Source: a virus
IMG/VR virus record: IMGVR_UViG_3300017952_000102
Coordinates: 1 to 24,048 of that record
DNA length: 24,048 bases
Reading direction: 5' to 3' (one strand)
Below the pieces are notes generated by a model. That model was not told the DNA's origin. It worked only from the letters and a program-made list of their open reading frames with translations, and searched no databases. A program made the translations under genes and the position numbers. Positions 14,756-21,988 of this stretch are shown here, one piece after another (position 1 is the stretch's first letter; every line of letters starts with the position of its first letter).

Positions 14756-15666
14756 AAGTAGTAGCTTACAAAGCAGGAGTACCTAACCCTCATAAAAGTC
14801 CTCACAAAGTAGAAGTACTTGATAAGTTTATTCAAGGTGTTCAAGCATGTGGTGATATAGGTATTCTACATGATAAAACCAATATACTTGAAAGTGATGT
14901 GAATCTTATACAAGGTTGGGTACATGCTGGCAGTCCTAATAGTACACACCTGCAGGTGAGACGCAGAGCATATGATGCAAATAAAAATGCAGGAAAACAT
15001 ACTATAATTGTAGATAGCAATTTGTTTAACTATGATGTAGGTAAATTTCATCCTATGCACTATTCACGATACAGCATGGATGGAGTATTTCCTACTACAG
15101 GAAATTATTTTGGAGATAGTCCTGATCCTAGTCGTTGGAAACAGATATCAAAAGATTTAGGATTAAGTTTAAAAGATTGGCGACAAAATGGCATTCATAT
15201 ATTAATAACGACACAACGAAACGGCGGGTGGAGTATGGCTGGGTTAGGTGTTGTTGATTGGCTAGAACAAACAGTAAAAGAAATTAGAAAATATACAGAC
15301 CGTCCGATTGTTGTGAGAGGACATCCTGGTGATAAAAATGCAGTAAAGTATTTAAAATCAAATAAAAGATATACAGTCAGTAAAAACCCAAAACTAACTC
15401 AAGACTTACAAAATGCTTGGGCTACTATAACCTATAATAGTTCTCCTGGAGTTGCAAGTGCAATAGAAGGTATACCTTTGTTTGTTACAGATCCTAATCC
15501 AAAAATAAGTCAAGCATATGATGTAGCTAATACTAATCTATCACAAATTGAAACCCCACAAATTTTTGAAAGACAACAATGGATCGAAAGGCTTGCTATG
15601 TGTCATTGGAAATTTCAAGAACTACAAGACGGCAGTGCTTGGCGTTATATGAGAGAATATTTATGA
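14749..15666 (+). CDS. GT-B/capsule-transferase-like protein, paralog C
   Basis: This 305-residue member of the five-paralog family has the core motifs in good order: IIVDSNLFNY (86-95), WRQNGIHILITTQRNGGWSM (144-163), KYTDRPIVVRGHP (181-193), DLQNAWATITYNSSPGVASA (219-238), then IEGIPLFV and YDVANTNLSQIETP. A final WIERLAMCHWKFQELQDGSAW block follows. The R-x-H-P, the YNS and the E-G-I-P are the same signature positions that KpsC/KpsS-like capsule transferases use to bind the nucleotide sugar; this comparison is from memory. The start overlaps the pyruvyl transferase stop. Direct coupling to paralog D follows through ATGA at 15663-15666. Confidence 0.7.
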   Translation: MLKVVAYKAGVPNPHKSPHKVEVLDKFIQGVQACGDIGILHDKTNILESDVNLIQGWVHAGSPNSTHLQVRRRAYDANKNAGKHTIIVDSNLFNYDVGKFHPMHYSRYSMDGVFPTTGNYFGDSPDPSRWKQISKDLGLSLKDWRQNGIHILITTQRNGGWSMAGLGVVDWLEQTVKEIRKYTDRPIVVRGHPGDKNAVKYLKSNKRYTVSKNPKLTQDLQNAWATITYNSSPGVASAIEGIPLFVTDPNPKISQAYDVANTNLSQIETPQIFERQQWIERLAMCHWKFQELQDGSAWRYMREYL

Positions 15667-16610
15667 TTAAAATGATCGGGTTTCCTTCACCAGCTAGTAA
15701 ACTTTACTTTGGTTGGGAAAAAGGTATTGCTAAAAATGGTGATAAGTTTATTAGTGTAAAAACTCTAGATGATCCTATTTTAAAACAAGTTGATTGCTAT
15801 TATCAAACTAATGAAATAAAGCCAAAATTTTTAGATGAACGTAGAATAACTTGGCACGGTAAGTATATGCTACACATAAAAAATAGCGGCAAACCTTTTA
15901 TTGTAAGTGAAAGTGAGCCTTTCAGAGAACATAAAGGATGGCTTCGCTTTGGATGGAATAGTTATAGATGGAACGATGCGAATTGGAACAATGACAATGT
16001 TGGACCAGAACGTTGGAATAGATTTGAAAAACTTACTAAAATAAAATTCACTGATTGGCATAGCCCTGGCGATAATATTCTTATAATGGGTCAAAAAGAA
16101 GGAGACAGCAGTTTAGTTAGAATTTACCAAGAAGGATATGAAAGTATCTACAATTGGATCTACGATCAAATTTTAACTATAAGAAAATACACCGACAGAC
16201 CAATAGTAATACGTCCTCATCCTAGAAACTTGGATCGAGGAGTAAAAATTGTAAATAGGTTATTAGAAAAGAATGATTTAAAAAATGTTGCAATTAGTAA
16301 CAATTTAACTTCAGGAGGCAATCAAGGTGGAGAAGGACTAGATAAAGATTTTTCAGAAGCCTATTGCACTGTCACATACAACAGTTTAAGTAGTGTAGAA
16401 TCTGTAGTTCGAGGCATTCCTGTATTTGCACTTGACGGAGGAAGCATGGCATTTCCTGTTGCACACAAAGATCTTAAAGATATTGAAAATTTAAAATATG
16501 ATATTGATTTACAAGATTGGAAAAATAAAATTGCATATGCTATGTGGAATAAACAAGATGTAATCTCAGGTGAGTGTTGGAATCATTTGAAAGGCGTTCA
16601 CTTTAAATGA
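15663..16610 (+). CDS. GT-B/capsule-transferase-like protein, paralog D
   Basis: The start is set at ATG 15663 (MIKMIGFPSPASKLYFGWEK, 315 residues), which forms an ATGA overlap with paralog C; a longer frame from 15579 would add 28 residues inside the previous gene. Family motifs are SPGDNILIMGQKEGDSSL (134-151), KYTDRPIVIRPHPR (175-188), TVTYNSLSSVESVVRGIPVF (236-255), VAHKDLKDIENL and WKNKIAYAMWNKQD. It keeps the complete RPHP motif, which makes it, with paralog E, the best candidate for an active member. The stop overlaps the FkbM gene start by ATGA. Its precise donor and acceptor are unknown. Confidence 0.7.
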   Translation: MIKMIGFPSPASKLYFGWEKGIAKNGDKFISVKTLDDPILKQVDCYYQTNEIKPKFLDERRITWHGKYMLHIKNSGKPFIVSESEPFREHKGWLRFGWNSYRWNDANWNNDNVGPERWNRFEKLTKIKFTDWHSPGDNILIMGQKEGDSSLVRIYQEGYESIYNWIYDQILTIRKYTDRPIVIRPHPRNLDRGVKIVNRLLEKNDLKNVAISNNLTSGGNQGGEGLDKDFSEAYCTVTYNSLSSVESVVRGIPVFALDGGSMAFPVAHKDLKDIENLKYDIDLQDWKNKIAYAMWNKQDVISGECWNHLKGVHFK

Positions 16611-17245
16611 CATATTACAGCCAAATAGGTCAAGACAAATATTATATAGAAAATGTAATCAATCATAAGCGTAATGGTGTATTTTTAGACATAGGTGCTA
16701 ACGATGGGTTGTTTGGTAGTAATACTGCTACACTTGAATTAGAATATGGTTGGACTGGATTATGCGTGGAGGCAAATCCAACATTAATAGAATCATTAAC
16801 AAATAATAGACCTAATAGCTCTATTGCCCACAATGCAGTATGGACAAATAAAGGTATAGTAAAGATAGAAGTGCCTTTGTATTTTAAAAAGAAAGATCCA
16901 GCAAATCAGTTAGGACGTATAGCAAGTTTAGAAAGTAATGCAAAATCTTTTAAGAAGTTTTTTGATAAAGGCAAAGAAACATTTGATGTTGTTTCTAATA
17001 CAGCTACAAATATAATAAATGATAATTTAGGATTGCCCGTTACTATAGACTATATGAGTTTAGACATTGAAGGTGCAGAACTAGAAGCGTTAAAATCAAT
17101 AGACTTTGAGTTAATAGATATACGTTTTATGACAATAGAACACGGTAATCGAAAAGGTTATAAAAATATACTTGCAAATTATTTAAAACAATTTGGTTAT
17201 AAAGTTCATAGAATAAACGAATGGGATATAGAGTTTGAAAAATGA
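16607..17245 (+). CDS. FkbM family methyltransferase
   Basis: This 212-residue protein matches the FkbM methyltransferase family. It opens with YSQIGQDKYYIENV, has the SAM-binding motif FLDIGANDGLFGSNT (26-40), CVEANPTLIESL for the acidic loop, and SLDIEGAELEAL (151-162), the family's best mark. It ends with a MTIEHGNRKGYKNILANYL stretch and a short basic-acidic tail. FkbM members often O-methylate sugars in surface polysaccharides or natural products. The start overlaps paralog D and the stop overlaps the HAD gene, both as ATGA, so it is part of a tightly coupled string. Together with the methyltransferase at 11047 it gives the island two distinct methylating enzymes. Confidence 0.88.
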   Translation: MTYYSQIGQDKYYIENVINHKRNGVFLDIGANDGLFGSNTATLELEYGWTGLCVEANPTLIESLTNNRPNSSIAHNAVWTNKGIVKIEVPLYFKKKDPANQLGRIASLESNAKSFKKFFDKGKETFDVVSNTATNIINDNLGLPVTIDYMSLDIEGAELEALKSIDFELIDIRFMTIEHGNRKGYKNILANYLKQFGYKVHRINEWDIEFEK

Positions 17246-18447
17246 ATAGTTGGGATTGCTTCGATACATTAATTGCAAGATTGCATTATCATCCTAAAAC
17301 AGTGTTTGACGAAGTAGGACGCCGCATAGGCGATCCTAATTTTAAATCCAAAAGAGTTGCTGCTGAAAAAGCCAGCAATAAAACATATCAAGACATATAC
17401 GCAAGACTACCCGGTATTGACCCACAGGTTGAATTAGATGTTGAGTTAGAGCATAATTATCCAATCTTTGAAAACATAAACAAAGTACAAGACGGAGATT
17501 TAATCCTCAGCGATATGTACCTTCCTAAAGATTTTATTTTAAAAATGTTGCGTAATGTAGGTTTATCTAAAGACGTAGATATAATTGTTACACCTGACGG
17601 TAAGAAAAAAGGCTGGGTTTGGAATGAGGTAAAAAACAAATATAGTATAGATAATCACTACGGCGACAACATGAAAAGTGATGTTAAATCTGCGCAAGCC
17701 AATAGTGTTAATGGAGTATATTATAGCGGCTACGAGTTTACTGACATTGAACAAATGGTTTACAAACACGACAAACAACTTGCTTGTTGGATGCGTAGCA
17801 TAAGGTTGCTATGTCCGTTTAACAATGAAAGACATATTAAATTCTGGAATGATCAAGCAAATATAAACATGCCTGTATTAGCACTTGCCACGTTAGAATT
17901 ACCTAATACACCTATAGCATTTAGTTATAGAGATTGTTATAATTGGCATTATCTATATGAAACAATGACAGGAAAAACAGGATATAGATTAGATGTATCA
18001 AGACAAATGTATCTCAGTCCTAATGAATATTTTAAAAAATATATGTCTTTTGTAAAAGAAAAAAAAGCAACAATAGTTGATATGCAAGGCAAAGGTAGAA
18101 GTATATTAAAGTTCTATGAAGGCAACCCACCTGATACATTATACATAGGAGGCAGCACACCTGACTATATAACACAACTTGTGCCATATCAAACTAAGAG
18201 CATGGAAAAACACAACTGCTACGAAGAAGGACCTGTTATAGATTTTAATGAACACGGTCCTGTGCGAGATATAAATGATCATCCAGCTGATGTAGCCGAT
18301 ATACATAAAAAGGCAGGGCAAGCCGCTCGTAGATACGTTAACAAGTTTAAATTTAAAAAAAATAAAGAATTGCTTTTTGAACTTGTAAAACTATATGACA
18401 CAAAAAACTTTACAAACAAAAATGTTAGTTGGTCAAAAAATAATTAA
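17242..18447 (+). CDS. HAD-superfamily protein with second domain (COG5610-like)
   Basis: This 401-residue protein has a HAD N-terminal domain: motif I WDCFDTLIAR with nucleophile D5, motif II ILSDMYLP, a Lys-rich motif III region (DGKKKGW) and motif IV HYGDNMKSDV. The second half has FSYRDCYNWHYLYE, then LDVSRQMYLSPNEYFKKYM and ATIVDMQGKGRSILKFYEG. This order recalls the RDG, SR and VD-G-G-T pattern found C-terminal to HAD domains in COG5610-type proteins that sit next to glycosyltransferases. It could remove phosphate from a sugar or lipid intermediate. The gene overlaps FkbM by ATGA and converges on the minus-strand sulfotransferase with a 23-base overlap. The exact role is unknown. Confidence 0.72.
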   Translation: MNSWDCFDTLIARLHYHPKTVFDEVGRRIGDPNFKSKRVAAEKASNKTYQDIYARLPGIDPQVELDVELEHNYPIFENINKVQDGDLILSDMYLPKDFILKMLRNVGLSKDVDIIVTPDGKKKGWVWNEVKNKYSIDNHYGDNMKSDVKSAQANSVNGVYYSGYEFTDIEQMVYKHDKQLACWMRSIRLLCPFNNERHIKFWNDQANINMPVLALATLELPNTPIAFSYRDCYNWHYLYETMTGKTGYRLDVSRQMYLSPNEYFKKYMSFVKEKKATIVDMQGKGRSILKFYEGNPPDTLYIGGSTPDYITQLVPYQTKSMEKHNCYEEGPVIDFNEHGPVRDINDHPADVADIHKKAGQAARRYVNKFKFKKNKELLFELVKLYDTKNFTNKNVSWSKNN

Positions 18448-19024
18448 AAAATTCAAAATCTTTTTGATATCTATTTAGAATTATTTCTTTAGTATCAGAG
18501 TTAAATTCTATGTCAATATGGTTTGTGTTATGATGATTAAACTGTGGCGCAGGAATATCAAGAGACCATTTATTAATATTTTCTAATTTTATAATTTCAA
18601 GATCATTGACATATGGTTCTACAAAAATAAATTGACTTTTAAAATGGATATCTAGATCCGCATCAGAAGTATTAGATAAAAATTGTGCAAATTCTATTGG
18701 CGACCAATCTAAAGATATGTTTGCTTTTTTACCTCGTTTTGGTCTTTTTATAAACATATCTTTATACATGCTGCAGAATCTATACCAAGGATTTCTCACT
18801 ACAGTAAAATTTTTTAAGCCATTTTTTAAAGCAAGTTCCGGAGAAATAACTTTTTGTTTTGCAAACGATCTTTTAAACTTAATCTCATCATTTATATTTT
18901 GTATACCTGTAGACAAAATTTGAAAATGATTTAAAACTGTAGTGGTGCCACATTTGTATATAGGCCAAAAATTTACTCCAAGATTCGACCATTGAGTAAT
19001 AGCTCTTTTTTTATTGCTTATCAT
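18425..19024 (-). CDS. Carbohydrate sulfotransferase-like protein
   Basis: This 199-residue protein shows both PAPS-binding motifs of the Sulfotransfer_2 family: the 5'-phosphosulfate loop YKCGTTTVLNHF (23-34) and the 3'-phosphate motif VVRNPWYRFCSMY (75-87). Further marks are IHFKSQFIFVEPYV and IIKLENINKW, and a final NRYQKDFEFFNY typical of the family's C-terminus. It would transfer sulfate to a sugar, fitting the island. ATG 19024 is chosen: it makes an ATGA overlap with the upstream glycosyltransferase stop, while a TTG two codons earlier has no support. It is transcribed opposite to most neighbours, in a two-gene unit with the gene at 19021-19863. The partial gene at 1-450 belongs to the same superfamily. 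Confidence 0.82.
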   Translation of the reverse strand: MISNKKRAITQWSNLGVNFWPIYKCGTTTVLNHFQILSTGIQNINDEIKFKRSFAKQKVISPELALKNGLKNFTVVRNPWYRFCSMYKDMFIKRPKRGKKANISLDWSPIEFAQFLSNTSDADLDIHFKSQFIFVEPYVNDLEIIKLENINKWSLDIPAPQFNHHNTNHIDIEFNSDTKEIILNRYQKDFEFFNYFLTN

Positions 19025-19863
19025 TTCCAATAGTCTTCTGAGCGATTTACCATAATATCAGAACGTTTACTTTTTCCTGTAACTTTACGATTACCTTTCA
19101 TGTGGTCAATCCATTGTCCTAAAGGACCATTTATCAACGGATGACCGCCGCCACCTGACTTTGCTTCACGCAAATACATGTCAGCACTATAGTCAAGAAC
19201 GTTTGCATCTATAGGTTTTAATTGATTTAATATATGTCCAAAAACAAAACTATCATGCCATTCATCTAATTCAAATATGCCATTGTCTGCATCTTCGTAG
19301 AATCTTTCAAATTCAGCAAGAAATTGTTTACACATAGGATGCCTTAAATTCATTCCATAAAAGCCACACTCTGGCCAAGTTTGTGATCCTTTGCCTCTGC
19401 CTACATATGTCAACCATTTGTTATCTGGAAGAAGTTTTTTAAATTGCTTGTGCTTCCATTCGGTATGCACAAAAGTATCTGCATCCATCCAAACTAACCA
19501 ATCTGTTCCACAACGTTCGGCAGCATCAAACACAGCATAAACTTTGTTTGCAAATCTAACAGCATCCCATTTAAATGCTTTGTTCCAATCACTGCGCCTG
19601 TTTTTGATATGCTGCGGTGGAATGCCATTTGCTTTAGGATCATCCTTCCAACGTTCTTTGAATGCGTTTAGTTTAGGTAATTCTTTTTTTGCATCTAGTA
19701 TTGTAAGTTGTTTTGTTTCTAAATTCACAGGAGCACAGTTTTCTGCATATACTAACATCTTAATTTTAGATTCTACTTGTTGAGTAAAAGAATTTAAAAA
19801 TCTCTGACCGTATTGTTCAAGACCAGGTTTGTGAAATGTAGTAACCACAGTTATGTCTGACAT
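19021..19863 (-). CDS. GT-A-like glycosyltransferase with DxD motif
   Basis: This 280-residue protein starts MSDITVVTTFHKPGLEQYGQ, a nucleotide-binding-like strand, and contains WLVWMDADTFVHTEW with DxD at D127-A128-D129. It continues with TYVGRGKGSQTWPECGFYGM and a DEWHDSFVFG block where the conserved acidic residues of the second half of GT-A folds would lie. It is a plausible glycosyltransferase, although the C-terminal part does not match a named family that I know. It has AAAGGA (on its strand) a few bases before the ATG and a late-type TTAAATA upstream. It is the first gene of a two-gene minus-strand unit with the sulfotransferase, so the pair may add and then sulfate a sugar. Confidence 0.72.
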   Translation of the reverse strand: MSDITVVTTFHKPGLEQYGQRFLNSFTQQVESKIKMLVYAENCAPVNLETKQLTILDAKKELPKLNAFKERWKDDPKANGIPPQHIKNRRSDWNKAFKWDAVRFANKVYAVFDAAERCGTDWLVWMDADTFVHTEWKHKQFKKLLPDNKWLTYVGRGKGSQTWPECGFYGMNLRHPMCKQFLAEFERFYEDADNGIFELDEWHDSFVFGHILNQLKPIDANVLDYSADMYLREAKSGGGGHPLINGPLGQWIDHMKGNRKVTGKSKRSDIMVNRSEDYWK

Positions 19864-19875
19864 TGCTTATCCTTT

Positions 19876-19882
19876 GTAAATA
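19876..19882 (+). promoter_or_regulatory. Putative late promoter of paralog E
   Basis: GTAAATA lies in the 38-base divergent gap before ATG 19902. The T4 geometry puts the start near 19888, giving a 14-base leader with no ribosome site. A minus-strand counterpart occurs at 19893-19899. Confidence 0.4.
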
Positions 19883-19892
19883 TAGTACAGAG

Positions 19893-19899
19893 TATTTAA
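19893..19899 (-). promoter_or_regulatory. Putative late promoter of the minus-strand pair
   Basis: Read on the minus strand this is TTAAATA, with a start expected near 19887 and a 24-base leader that includes AAAGGA before the ATG at 19863. It faces away from the plus-strand motif and would drive the glycosyltransferase and sulfotransferase. Confidence 0.45.
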
Positions 19900-19901
19900 T
19901 C

Positions 19902-20750
19902 ATGAAATTTAATTTATGGAGACAATATGGCGCACTTAATTCTGGCCCTGTTTTTGACGCCTTTCACGCTGGCGCTAATGCTCTTGGGCATGATGTTATT
20001 GTTAATGGTAACGATGGGATTGATGTTATTTGGAGCGTACTTTTCAACGGTCGTATGGGTAGAAACCGTGCTATTTGGGAAAAGAACATTCAAGAATCCA
20101 AACCGACCATCGTACTAGAAGTTGGCGGCATCAAGCGAGGTACAACTTGGAAAGTTGGGCTTAATGGTATTAACAGAGATGCCTACTTTGGTGAAAGCGG
20201 CAACGATAACAGTAGAGCAAAAAAATTTAATTTGAAATTAAAACCTTGGCACAATGATGGTGAATTTATTTTAATAGCAGGTCAACACGACAAAAGTTTA
20301 CAATGGGCCAACATGCCTAGAATGAGCACCTGGACTTTAGACATTATAGATAAACTACAAAAATATACAAAAAGACCTATTATTTTTAGACCGCATCCTA
20401 GGTGTCCTTTACCTGACATAGAAAAAGAATACAAGAACGTAAAAAGACAAGATCCTGCTCACATAAGAGGATCATATGATGATTTTGATATGTCTTTTTC
20501 AAATGTATATGCTACAATAAATTATTCTAGTAATCCTGGAATCCATAGTGTAATAGAAGGTGTTCCTGCATTTGTAGGTATATCGTCATTAGCCTATGAT
20601 GTTGCTAATGATATAGATTTCTTACACGACATTGAGAATCCTTTGATGCCAGATAGGCAACAATGGTTAAATGACTACGCATTTACCGAATGGACGACTG
20701 AAGAAATTTCTCAAGGTTTGCCACTTAAACACTTGACTTCTAAGTTGTAA
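19902..20750 (+). CDS. GT-B/capsule-transferase-like protein, paralog E
   Basis: I choose ATG 19902 (MKFNLWRQYGALNSGPVFDA, 282 residues); an upstream ATG at 19863 would add 13 residues lying in the divergent gap. Family motifs are TIVLEVGGIKRGTTWKVG (69-86), WHNDGEFILIAGQHDKSLQW (116-135), KYTKRPIIFRPHPR (154-167), TINYSSNPGIHSVIEGVPAF, then YDVANDIDFLHDIENP and RQQWLNDYAFTEW. It retains the RPHP motif and is most like paralog C near its end. The 5' third (19902-20130) is less AT-rich than neighbouring genes, which may mark a different source or constraint. It lies apart from the other paralogs, after the inverted pair, and just before the uvsW promoter. Confidence 0.7.
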   Translation: MKFNLWRQYGALNSGPVFDAFHAGANALGHDVIVNGNDGIDVIWSVLFNGRMGRNRAIWEKNIQESKPTIVLEVGGIKRGTTWKVGLNGINRDAYFGESGNDNSRAKKFNLKLKPWHNDGEFILIAGQHDKSLQWANMPRMSTWTLDIIDKLQKYTKRPIIFRPHPRCPLPDIEKEYKNVKRQDPAHIRGSYDDFDMSFSNVYATINYSSNPGIHSVIEGVPAFVGISSLAYDVANDIDFLHDIENPLMPDRQQWLNDYAFTEWTTEEISQGLPLKHLTSKL

Positions 20751-20761
20751 TCAGTTATAAT
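20733..20761 (+). promoter_or_regulatory. Sigma70-like promoter of the uvsW operon, leaderless geometry
   Basis: TTGACT (20733-20738), a 17-base spacer and TATAAT (20756-20761) is an almost perfect host-type promoter. The -10 ends six bases before ATG 20768, so the expected start is at or next to the A of the ATG. The -35 lies in the 15-base element AAACACTTGACTTCT, identical to that of the gp32 promoter. The -35 is inside the end of paralog E. Confidence 0.85.
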
Positions 20762-20767
20762 AAACTT

Positions 20768-21988
20768 ATGAAAATACAAACAGCAGAAGATCTCATCGAA
20801 ATCATATCTGGAATGACGCAGGGTAACTACACCTTTAAAATCGATCCTAGTGATAAAAATTTAATGTTCAGTCTTGGCAAACAGTGTTTGAGGCAGATAC
20901 CTTTTACCGATAGACAGTACGAACTAGCCAAACGAAAGATATTAGATTACAAACATCAGCTAGAGCAAAACGGTTTCGACAACATTAATGAAACTATTGA
21001 TAATTTACGACAACCATTAAGATCAATAGATAGATCAAAAACTATAAGGTTAGTAGAAATTAATGATGATTTAAAAATAGCTGTGCGTTTTCCTTTTGCA
21101 AAAAACATGATCAAATACATTGAAATTTTAAATCAATTACATAAAAATAAAGGCTACGACAAAGCAAACAAAACACATTACATAGACCCAACTGAAAAAA
21201 ATATTTACAAAATAGTAGGCAACTTCCAAAAGGCAAACTTTGAGATAGAGGATTCTCTCGAAAAACAATATAGGAAGTTATTAGAAATGAAACAAAACGA
21301 AAAAGGTTATGTACCCGGTATATACGGATTGCAACTGAAAAATTTACATAACAAAGCATTTGATTATGCAATAAGTTCAATTGGACAACCTAGTTTGGAA
21401 AATTTAGCACTGTATAAAGACAGACAAGAAATTTTTGGTTTAGATTATTTTGACGAAGAAGATCTTAATGAAAGTGTTAAACATTTACAACCTTTAACAA
21501 AAAGTATTATCAATAGAAAGAAACAACATATACTTGTAAAAAATACAAAGTATACTATTAACAATCTAGCTGAATCTATATTAGAATTACATAGATTTCC
21601 TTTGCTAGTTGTGTTACCTAATGACGATGATAGTTTGGATGCATTACAAACTGTGTATGAATGTTTTAAAGGAATACTACTTGACGAATCATGCACAGTG
21701 ATGTTTAGGAAAGACAATAAAAATGAATTAGATAGAAGGTTCAATGATTATATTAAAGAAAAAAATCTTAACAATTCTCTTGCAAAATCAACAAAAGTAG
21801 TGTATATTAGTAATAATAAAATACCAAAACCGTTACTAGCAAGCAACTGGACTCCTAGTGCTGTGCTAATGTGCGGTAGCCGGAGAGCTAATGTGAAACT
21901 TGAACCATATACTAACGAATGTGATTTAGTAATTCATTATGACTCCGACTCAACACCTTTTATGCATCGGGATATTGAAGAAGTATGA
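20768..21988 (+). CDS. Unknown protein with HARP-like segment, upstream partner of uvsW
   Basis: This 406-residue protein has no complete motor motif. Residues about 103-161 (KIAVRFPFAKNMIKYIEILN, then GYDKANKTHYIDP and FQKANFEIEDSL) follow the pattern of the HARP-like domain of SMARCAL1-type remodellers: a strand, a helix, a variable W/Y turn and a final strand-helix. The last third (FPLLVVLP, CTVMFRKDNK, TKVVYISNNKIPKPLL, VLMCGSRRANVKLEPYTNECDLVIHY) looks like the second RecA fold of a superfamily 2 helicase without its arginine finger, so it may be a degenerate motor. It overlaps uvsW by ATGA and shares its promoter, which suggests a job in replication fork or branch handling with UvsW. 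This is inference. Confidence 0.6.
   Translation: MKIQTAEDLIEIISGMTQGNYTFKIDPSDKNLMFSLGKQCLRQIPFTDRQYELAKRKILDYKHQLEQNGFDNINETIDNLRQPLRSIDRSKTIRLVEINDDLKIAVRFPFAKNMIKYIEILNQLHKNKGYDKANKTHYIDPTEKNIYKIVGNFQKANFEIEDSLEKQYRKLLEMKQNEKGYVPGIYGLQLKNLHNKAFDYAISSIGQPSLENLALYKDRQEIFGLDYFDEEDLNESVKHLQPLTKSIINRKKQHILVKNTKYTINNLAESILELHRFPLLVVLPNDDDSLDALQTVYECFKGILLDESCTVMFRKDNKNELDRRFNDYIKEKNLNNSLAKSTKVVYISNNKIPKPLLASNWTPSAVLMCGSRRANVKLEPYTNECDLVIHYDSDSTPFMHRDIEEV

Noticed and set aside
18433-18467. Possible hairpin TCAAAAA/TTTTTGA between the converging HAD and sulfotransferase genes as a bidirectional terminator
   Set aside because: The stem is AT-only with a 21-base loop and lies in coding sequence; too weak to call.
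19863-19886. Sigma70-like promoter TTGCTT/TATAGT before paralog E
   Set aside because: The spacer is only 12 bases, too short for a working promoter; late motifs explain the gap better.
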